NCBI GenBank assembly: GCA_022925895.1
Contig: JAKSYS010000314.1
Span: 1 to 64,000, forward strand
Direction of reading: 5' to 3'
From: Fragilaria crotonensis
Taxonomy: Eukaryota; Bacillariophyta; Fragilariophyceae; Fragilariales; Fragilariaceae
Length of the DNA: 64,000 bases
Below the pieces are notes generated by a model that ran no database searches, had not been told where the DNA came from, and worked only from the letters and a program-made list of their open reading frames with translations. Positions 57,554 to 64,000 of the stretch are shown here, piece by piece. Made by a program: the position numbers and the translations under genes. Every line of letters begins with the position of its first letter. Position 1 is the stretch's first letter.

Positions 57554-58769
57554 ATGTCAGGTTGGAAAGGGATTGCCAATAAGCTGTTCTTGCTCGTTGT
57601 TGCCCTTGCTGGAATCCTACATTTTCTTGATAGCCATCCAAGAAAATTCCCCGCTAGTGAGAACCATCACAAGAACAGCCCTGCAAGCAAGTCGCTGTCG
57701 AATGAAGTCACCATCAACCGTCAGACCGATGACCTTGCATACAACAACAGTTCTGGACTTGCACCAATGCACAAGCCAGCAGAACTGTGGTTGTGGTGCC
57801 AGCTCGACAAACAAAATGTTCGGGATTTCCAGCACTTTCCACACACATCTCAAGCGTTACTGCCATGCTGGAGCTGGTTTCAGGAAATCATTCGATCAAG
57901 GAGTCATCACGTGAGAATAATGGCGGCAAGAGCACATACGTATTGCGGGTTTTACCTCAAAGATGGCCTCGGTAGCAAAGTACGACCAGAGCAATGGGTA
58001 GGTCAACTCATCCAGTTCATGGGATGCAGCATCACTGAAACCGCACCTAAGGGGAGCAGCAGCTCCGGCAAATGCAACGGCGCAGAAGGAGCAGAGACAG
58101 TGACTTGCGGTGCAAGAAATGAGATTCTGCAGATTGCCTCCTAACGATTTTTACAGTCTCAAGTACTTCCAGCGGCCTGACGACGCGGCAGCTCTTCGGG
58201 CCAAGATTCTCCGGTCTCTAAATTTTAACGAAAATCGTACAACCTCTCGTACGGCTGCGCGCATCGCCATTGTCAACCGCAAACATACCAGGCGAATTCT
58301 CAACCTAAAAAGTTTGCGTGCTACAATTCAAGCAACGTTTCCGAATGCAATTGTGGAAACAGCATACATGGAGGCCATGACACCAGCAGAACAATTACTG
58401 TATTGGTGTCAACACGATATCATTGTAACAGGGCATGGTGCGGCAATCACGAATGCGTTGATGCTGCCTCCTGGCAATACCTCAGCCGTGGTTGAAATTT
58501 TCCCCCCACACTACTATCCTACGTCCTTTTTCGGTCGGCTTCTTGAGTCCGCTGGCATTCGTAGGTACTGTTACCTCAATAGTGTGTCAGATTACGTCGC
58601 CGACTTCCAGCTTCACAGCAAGACTCTTGCCGATCGCACCTTCTACAGGGGCCAAAAGTTAGAACCTCCGCTGGATGATATCTTGGGCCTGGTTAATCTG
58701 TCAATGTTGGAGGGAGGTTTTTTGCCTGATGGTAGGACTTTATCGTTTGACAAAGCAAGTAGTACCTAG
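57554..58769 (+). CDS. GT61-family glycosyltransferase
   Basis: Type II Golgi membrane protein with an anchor at about residues 9-25 (LFLLVVALAGILHFL) and a stem. The catalytic part has RPEQWVGQLIQFMGCSIT, then RIAIVNRKHTRRILN and, near the end, QHDIIVTGHGAAITNALMLP followed by VVEIFPPHYYPTSFFGRLLE. This is the signature of GT61 (DUF563) enzymes, which add xylose, arabinose or GlcNAc to glycans. The reading changes frame near 58100-58125, between GARNEILQ and CRLPPNDFYSL. CCTAACGATTTTTACAG just after looks like a branch point and acceptor, but I found no donor that keeps phase. A one-base shift or an unseen intron are both possible. About 400 residues in all. Confidence 0.8.
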
Positions 58770-59358
58770 TCATAAGTTGTAGTAGACGTTCAAATCCCGA
58801 ATTGACAGCAAAGGGCAAAGTGGTCCAAAACTAATTATATGGGATTAAGATAACGTGGTTGTACAAGGAGTAGATCGGCAGTATGCAATCCTGACCCTCG
58901 GAACTAGACATTTAAGCAAACCGAAGACTTCGTTTTTCCGTTGAGCATTGTAGTTTACGGATCCCTATAGCGATTCATGGCGATCGGCGAAACGAAATTG
59001 TTGATCACAGCATAGGCGACCATGCCCAAGGCTGTATGGCGCATTATCGGTGTAGCGTTGAAGCAACAATTTAGCACAAATACCAATCTTGAAGAGGCGT
59101 ATACGCTCTGTCCTATAAAAGCTTACCGACGACTTTATGGGTTCTCAACGTCCCGAGACGCAATCAAAACTCATTTCTTGTCCAACAATTGCGAGACTGG
59201 TGATGGGAATATCAATTGTCCACGGGTTCTGTCGATGGGAACAATCCGCAGCTCCTACTTGTCAGGAGGATGTTGAATGACTAGTAACGGGAGTTGAGAT
59301 AAGAGGCAACGCATTTGATTCTTTAACGATGTCTGGGAGAGGATGTCTACTTTAAACT
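58770..59358. other. Intergenic between convergent GT61 and ZPR1 genes
   Basis: No gene recognised. An 84-codon plus-strand frame at 59022 has no recognisable feature. Confidence 0.45.
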
Positions 59359-61377
59359 TCACTTGAGGTGTTGGAAGTAGTCAGCCAAATTCTTCATTCC
59401 GATGTCTGAGTAGTAGCCGATTCCTTGCGCTCCAAACTTAAAAACCATCCCTTCAATGCTGCCCCCAAACGTCTCACTCATTCGGAAGTTGTCATCATGT
59501 TTCTCAAATTTAAAAAGCAGGTCGGAAACGGAAAGGCTGGGACCTGGAGCAGCTTGCTCAACTGGCTTCATCTTTCCACGCTGTGCCATGGCTGGAACAG
59601 CATGATTCACACTTCCTGGCCCCATAATTGTGTCGTCACCCTCCACAGGTGCCTTACCGACGTTGTGGGGGTGATCCGGACCACGAATATCAAGGCGGCG
59701 AATGCGATCTGGCAATTCTTCCTGCGCATCCGTTCCAAAATTGATCCTATCCTCCACTTGGGATTGGTAGTTTTCCGTGCGCATATCATTGAGGCCTAGA
59801 ATTTCATTCTGATCATGGGAGCGTTCATACTCTTGCACGTCCATTCCTTGATCCACATAGTTATTGTAACAATCATTGCTGCCTTCGCGCTCTGCTTGAA
59901 GTGCCAGCTGGATGGCATCCCTTGGGACTGGTCCGACGAATGAATTTGAAAGGGGATCTGAAATCACAATGGTGAATGGAAAGGTTTGACCTTCCAGAAG
60001 TGCCTTGAGACGATCTAGAAACTCCATGTAACGCACATACGTGGCACTTGGTTTCGAGAACTCTCCACCATCATTAGTGAGATGCTGTTTCTTAGCGGAG
60101 TCACCAGTACCGAATGGGTTGGCCTCTTTGAGTCGCTCATAGACCTTCTTCAAAAGTCCTTCCACCGTTGTGTAGAGACCATCAAGACCGCCTTCGTCAA
60201 GTTCCATATCGATCTCTGGAATCGTGAGTCCTGCAGTATCACTCTTGAGTACCTCACGTTGCAAGTCGTCAACGCACTGCACTCGGAGCATAATCTTGGT
60301 CCCGAACTTGGGAATCGCACCGCCGCCCTTAATTTCGTTCGATCTGTATCCACAATACTCACATACCAGGCTCATAATGATGATTTCCTTAAAATGTGGA
60401 ATATCCGTCAAGCACATGTCGGTTTCTGCCTGCCGATAGCAATGTGGGCAATCTGTCGAAAATTTCATGACTTCTTGCTTGACAGAGTCTGGATCGTCTG
60501 CCGCTCTGTGAATTTCGATACGATGAGTCGGAGCCGCGTTTGCAACATTCTTGTGCCGTGGATTGGCATCATCAATGATCCCCTCCTCCCGTGCCTCCTT
60601 GGATGGCTGTAATCCGAGTGCCATGTCTTGGTTGGGCGTCCTTGTATACTTCCGAGACGTGAGGTTAGGGTCAACTGCAGGAGCGTGAGGATTTTCAATG
60701 TATGAATTTCCGGCAATATCATCGAGAATGACTTCAAAGGGAAACTGCACAATGCGATCCTCTTCATCATCGTCTTCGTCCTGCTCTTCTCCAGCGTACA
60801 CCAGCAAAGCCTTTATAACTTTGCGACAGCGATGAAAGTTGTCGACATCTCCCAATCGCAACCGTTCCGGCTGCAAGAGCTCCAAATTCTCGGCAGCTCG
60901 TTTCAAGACTCCCTCCAGAGTGCTAATCGTCCCTCGTTGTGTCCCCGGAGGAATTTCGAAATCAAGCTGTGGAATGGCAAGAGTTGCACTGTCAGATTTG
61001 ATCACCTGCCGATTCAAATCTTCGGGACACGACACATGTAACGTTAACGTTTCTCCCCTCTCTTGCAATTCACCACCAAAGTTGACTTCGGTGTTTCGAA
61101 AGCTGCAATTCTCACAATAGAAGCTCATGACGATGATTTCGCGAAAGAGAGGTACCTTGGTCGGGAGCATGACTGTAACACCGTCAGACGACTGGCAATT
61201 CATACAGAGACATCCCCGAATTTCGGACATGTCGCTCTCATCGCCCTTCTTCCAATCATCTCCCTGGGGTAATAATGCTGCCATGTTAGTATTCACACAA
61301 GTAGAGGTAGTCGAGACCTTTTCGGTCGGTGGTGAGTTGGAGCGTGCGCTTTTGTTGTGATTTGTTGGTGAGTGCAA
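59359..61377 (-). CDS. ZPR1: ZPR1 zinc-finger protein with long C-terminal extension
   Basis: ZPR1 is a eukaryotic and archaeal two-module protein linked to translation elongation factor eEF1A (now viewed as its folding chaperone). Intact, 672 residues. The first C4 finger is C58-C61...C88-C91 (CMNC ... CENC) followed by a beta domain. The second is CPHC ... CEYCGYRSNEIKGGG at about residues 312-347 with its own beta domain, including TIPEIDMELDEGGL. The family normally ends just after EYERSHDQNEILGLNDMRTEN, which is present. Here about 150 residues follow, ending in a compact-looking segment with FRMSETFGGSIEGMVFKFGA and GIGYYSD. Met32 (MAALLPQGDDW) is an alternative start. Confidence 0.93.
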   Translation of the reverse strand: MHSPTNHNKSARSNSPPTEKVSTTSTCVNTNMAALLPQGDDWKKGDESDMSEIRGCLCMNCQSSDGVTVMLPTKVPLFREIIVMSFYCENCSFRNTEVNFGGELQERGETLTLHVSCPEDLNRQVIKSDSATLAIPQLDFEIPPGTQRGTISTLEGVLKRAAENLELLQPERLRLGDVDNFHRCRKVIKALLVYAGEEQDEDDDEEDRIVQFPFEVILDDIAGNSYIENPHAPAVDPNLTSRKYTRTPNQDMALGLQPSKEAREEGIIDDANPRHKNVANAAPTHRIEIHRAADDPDSVKQEVMKFSTDCPHCYRQAETDMCLTDIPHFKEIIIMSLVCEYCGYRSNEIKGGGAIPKFGTKIMLRVQCVDDLQREVLKSDTAGLTIPEIDMELDEGGLDGLYTTVEGLLKKVYERLKEANPFGTGDSAKKQHLTNDGGEFSKPSATYVRYMEFLDRLKALLEGQTFPFTIVISDPLSNSFVGPVPRDAIQLALQAEREGSNDCYNNYVDQGMDVQEYERSHDQNEILGLNDMRTENYQSQVEDRINFGTDAQEELPDRIRRLDIRGPDHPHNVGKAPVEGDDTIMGPGSVNHAVPAMAQRGKMKPVEQAAPGPSLSVSDLLFKFEKHDDNFRMSETFGGSIEGMVFKFGAQGIGYYSDIGMKNLADYFQHLK

Positions 61378-61854
61378 TGATTTTTATGGAGTGGGTGTCA
61401 ATTGGGTGCTCGTCAACGTGCCATCGAAAAGAATCTTAGTCGGTCCAATTCTCCACACGTCTCAGTCACGACCGTCACCCCACCACCCACGCCCACCATT
61501 CATCCAGATTCAGCGACAGCTCAACGAATTTGCATACTCCGATTTACACCATATATGCATAACTACGAGATGCTCGTACAGAGATTCGAGGTAAAGTTAC
61601 AGTATAGGGATTTGGGACTCCGGACCATGGAATAATATCAAATACCAGTAATGCATGTTGTAGTAGTAAGAGGCACGTTACTGTTACATGTTGGAGTGCT
61701 ATAATGAGCTAGTAGCTACGGTAGAAGCTACTTCTAGGCTGAGGGCTGAGTAATAGTCTCAAGTCTCAAGTATCCAGCATCAAAGTAATATCCCTGTTAT
61801 ACCGAAAAGCGCATCAAGGACAACGCCGACCACGTCGCCGAACACATAGTTCTC
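61378..61854. other. Intergenic between ZPR1 and aminotransferase genes
   Basis: Holds the ZPR1 promoter side and the 3' flank of the aminotransferase. No gene or RNA recognised. Confidence 0.45.
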
Positions 61855-63260
61855 CTAGTCCTCAACTGCTGCTTCCGCCTGTTGTACTCGTTCCAACCAC
61901 GTGGGCCAGAATCGTCGGAAACGTTCCATGCCCAATTGAATTCGATCGAGTCCGCCGGCATAACTGATCCGAAATCGCCGATCTCCCAAATTGGTCGTCG
62001 GATCCTCAAAATCATTGCCGGGAGTGAACGCCACATACTCTTCTTCCAACAGAGCACGGCACATTTCGACCGATCCGTATCCAAGAGCGACGTTGGCGTC
62101 TCCCAAATCTATATAGATGTAAAAACCGCCGTCGGCAGGGGCAATGGTCAAGGACGAGAAGCCAGGTTCCAACAATGCCAATTGTTCCAAGACGACCTTC
62201 CGATTGCTCTTGTATTTCGTCACGTGTTGTTCTAGTTCGGCAATCGTTGCGTCCTCCCAACAGTGTAACGCTGCCGTCTGGGATATGGTCGGGGCGTTGA
62301 TAAACATGTTTTGTTGCAACGCGTTCATAGGTGGTATCAACGATTCTGGAATAATCATCCAACCCAATCTCCAACCAGACACTTGCAAGAATGGGAGAAT
62401 GGGAAACGAGACAATGGGGGTCAGAAACATAGACGTGTAATTACATAACGATAATCAATTGCATCCATTCCCATCCGCCGCTATCAAGCCTTCAACTTAC
62501 TTGAGTAGTACTTGGAGAAACTATTGAGGACTATAGCCTTTTCCGAATACATCAATGCAGTTGCCTCCTGCTTTCCATATGATATTCCATGATAAATTTC
62601 ATCTGATAGGAATTGAATTCCCTCCTCATCACAGAGATTACACAAGTCCTTCAATTCATCTGGATCCAGCATGGCCCCAGTGGGATTGGACGGCGAGGAC
62701 AAGATCAATCCCTTGAGTGGCACAAGTCCCGCCTCCCGTCGTCGATGAATTTCTGCCTGCAATTCCTTGGCCGTTAGCTTGAAGTTCACAGGATGAATTG
62801 GAACATTGGCCAAGGTGCATCCCAACGCCGAGAGGATGTTGCGGTAGCAAGGATATCCGGATGACGCAATGGCGACAACATCGCCGGCATCAAAACATCC
62901 CGTGAATGCCAACAGGAAACCTCCCGATGATCCCGTCGTAACGACAATCCTTGACGTGGAAATGGGATCACTAAGTTGATATTTCGCAGCATAATGCTCC
63001 GCAATTTTTTGACGAAGTGACAACAATCCAAAGGAATCCGTGTATCCCAACACTTGTCGTCGTCTTTGTTGTTGTCCTTCTGGTCCAGACTGGGGGGACA
63101 GTGCAGCAATGGCTGCGTCTGCCACAACGACCGGTGCTCCCGTTTCTGGTTGTCCCACTTCGCAATGAATCACATCGCACCCAGACGCTTGCAATTCATT
63201 GGCCCGTTGCAAGACATCCATGACCTTGAAGGATTCGACGGATAAGGCGCGTTGAGACAT
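61855..63260 (-). CDS. Class I/II PLP-dependent aminotransferase
   Basis: Fold-type I aminotransferase; moves amino groups between amino and keto acids using pyridoxal phosphate. Two exons on the minus strand, 63260..62501 and 62381..61855, with a 119-nt intron (donor GTAAGT, acceptor TTGCAAG, phase 1). The junction rebuilds SFSKYYSMSGWRLGW, with the PLP-binding Lys in SFSK. Other marks: GQPETGAP near the N-terminus, VVTTGSSGGFLLAF, LSSPSNPTG, the cofactor-binding DEIYHG, and RFRISYAGGLDRI with the substrate-carboxylate Arg. 428 residues. No targeting peptide is obvious, so it is probably cytosolic. The exact substrate (aspartate, alanine or other) cannot be told. Confidence 0.92.
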
Positions 63261-63768
63261 TTTGGTATGGAAGAAAGAGGTAGTTCTGGAGTGCAGTTGC
63301 TATGATTTGGTTGTTGGAACTGTTGAGAACTGTTGGTTGTTGCAGATGATGGTGGGTTCGATGCTGGATGTAAAGTAAAGTGAAAATGTGTTGAATTTAG
63401 TGGTGTCAGTTTCGTTGGTGTAATGTGAAATCTGAATGCCTTGGCGAAACAAAACGTCATCATCGGGCGAAAGTTGCAAGTACCCGGAAATTTTTAGATG
63501 ACGTCACGATTACGTGGGCAGCCTGGTAATGGGTTCAGGAAGTCGTTCGGGATTCTGACCCAATCTGCAGTGTCGTTCATCGCAGACGACGAAATGCGAG
63601 CATTTGAATGTTTCACAACGCCAACAACCAATTCCGATTGTGCTCTACATGAAAGTTTGCAACGACGTTTAGCACTCTTCTGTCTCCTCGCATAAGCACT
63701 GTCATTTTCCTGCACTTCGGCACATTGCCTGCTGTCGTGGATACCGGACACTGACTAAGCAAGATATA
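63261..63768. promoter_or_regulatory. Shared upstream region of two divergent genes
   Basis: About 508 bp between the starts of the aminotransferase (minus) and the lipoyl-synthase-like gene (plus). It must hold both promoters. CAAGATATAATGATG directly precedes the plus-strand start. No named motif is assigned. Confidence 0.5.
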
Positions 63769-64000
63769 ATGATGCTCCGCCACCTCCGTAGTGCCAGTCG
63801 ACGACATTTCTCGTCCGTCTCAAGTCCTAGTAGCAGTGTTAGAGTTACGAAGACAACGACGCCGTCTCGTCTGGAGGCATTGCGATCACAGTTGCAACAA
63901 AATCCCGACGCAACGCTGCACAATTTTGCAATCCAAGATAATGTTCTGGTGGCAATGGATACTACTGCACCTGTTGCAACGCCTCGACGCAAGGCAGTTC
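63769..64000 (+). CDS. Probable mitochondrial lipoyl synthase, 5' end only
   Basis: An open frame from ATG at 63769 (a second ATG follows at 63772) runs off the window after 77 codons. The start, MMLRHLRSASRRHFSSVSS, is rich in Arg/Ser with no acids, as in a mitochondrial presequence. The following TPSRLEALRSQLQQNPDATL and HNFA resemble the segment before the catalytic core of lipoyl synthase (LIAS/LipA), the radical-SAM enzyme that adds sulfur to octanoyl groups. The iron-sulfur Cys motifs would lie beyond the window, so the identity is provisional. Confidence 0.55.
   Translation, partial: MMLRHLRSASRRHFSSVSSPSSSVRVTKTTTPSRLEALRSQLQQNPDATLHNFAIQDNVLVAMDTTAPVATPRRKAV

Noticed and set aside
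57998-58156. Intron with donor GTAGGT and acceptor TTTTACAG in the GT61 gene
   Set aside because: It does not keep the reading frame and would delete conserved residues.
1-64000. tRNA, rRNA or CRISPR arrays
   Set aside because: None were recognised by eye; short tRNAs could be missed without a covariance search.

Overview
The window looks like nuclear DNA from a diatom or close stramenopile relative. The support is: eukaryotic genes with short GT-AG introns, a protein with a signal-peptide plus twin-arginine leader of the kind used for plastid thylakoid lumen import, TPR-like proteins of a style common in diatoms, three Ty1/copia elements, and intergenic DNA full of GTAC palindromes. Species is not determined. 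No rRNA, tRNA or CRISPR array was recognised.

Layout. 2-6357: young, broken Ty1/copia element A (plus). 6598-9477: two minus-strand host genes, a GT32 glycosyltransferase with an in-frame TGA and a multi-pass membrane protein. 10173-14373: PIF/Harbinger DNA transposon with 27-bp terminal inverted repeats, TAA target duplications and two genes. 14893-28729: two unrelated Ty1/copia elements set end to end, B (plus, older, with a 1.3-kb non-autonomous DNA element in its left LTR) and C (minus, identical LTRs). One 5-bp sequence, CAGCC, occurs before B, between B and C, and after C.

28913-30390: a predicted lumen protein and a TPR-like protein. 31748-32513: MITE with TTA duplications. 32517-35598: unrecognised, degenerate DNA holding a 5'-truncated LINE. 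35599-35726: CCCACAA tandem repeat. 36274-41263: an intact fused beta-alpha nitrile hydratase with a His-rich linker, a C69 dipeptidase and a short-chain dehydrogenase.

41494-45468: pogo/Tc1-mariner element with an intact 890-residue transposase; its unoccupied target sequence survives near 56660. 46033-55116: three decayed genes of transposon character, including a Plavaka/CMC-like transposase convergent with a gene carrying a 2-oxoglutarate-oxygenase-like domain. 55723-56459: TA-flanked MITE. 57554-64000: host genes again, namely GT61 glycosyltransferase, ZPR1 with a long C-terminal extension, class I/II aminotransferase, and the 5' end of a probable lipoyl synthase.

Host genes sit in small clusters with no obvious shared pathway. 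About half of the window is mobile DNA, with nested and abutting insertions that allow relative dating.
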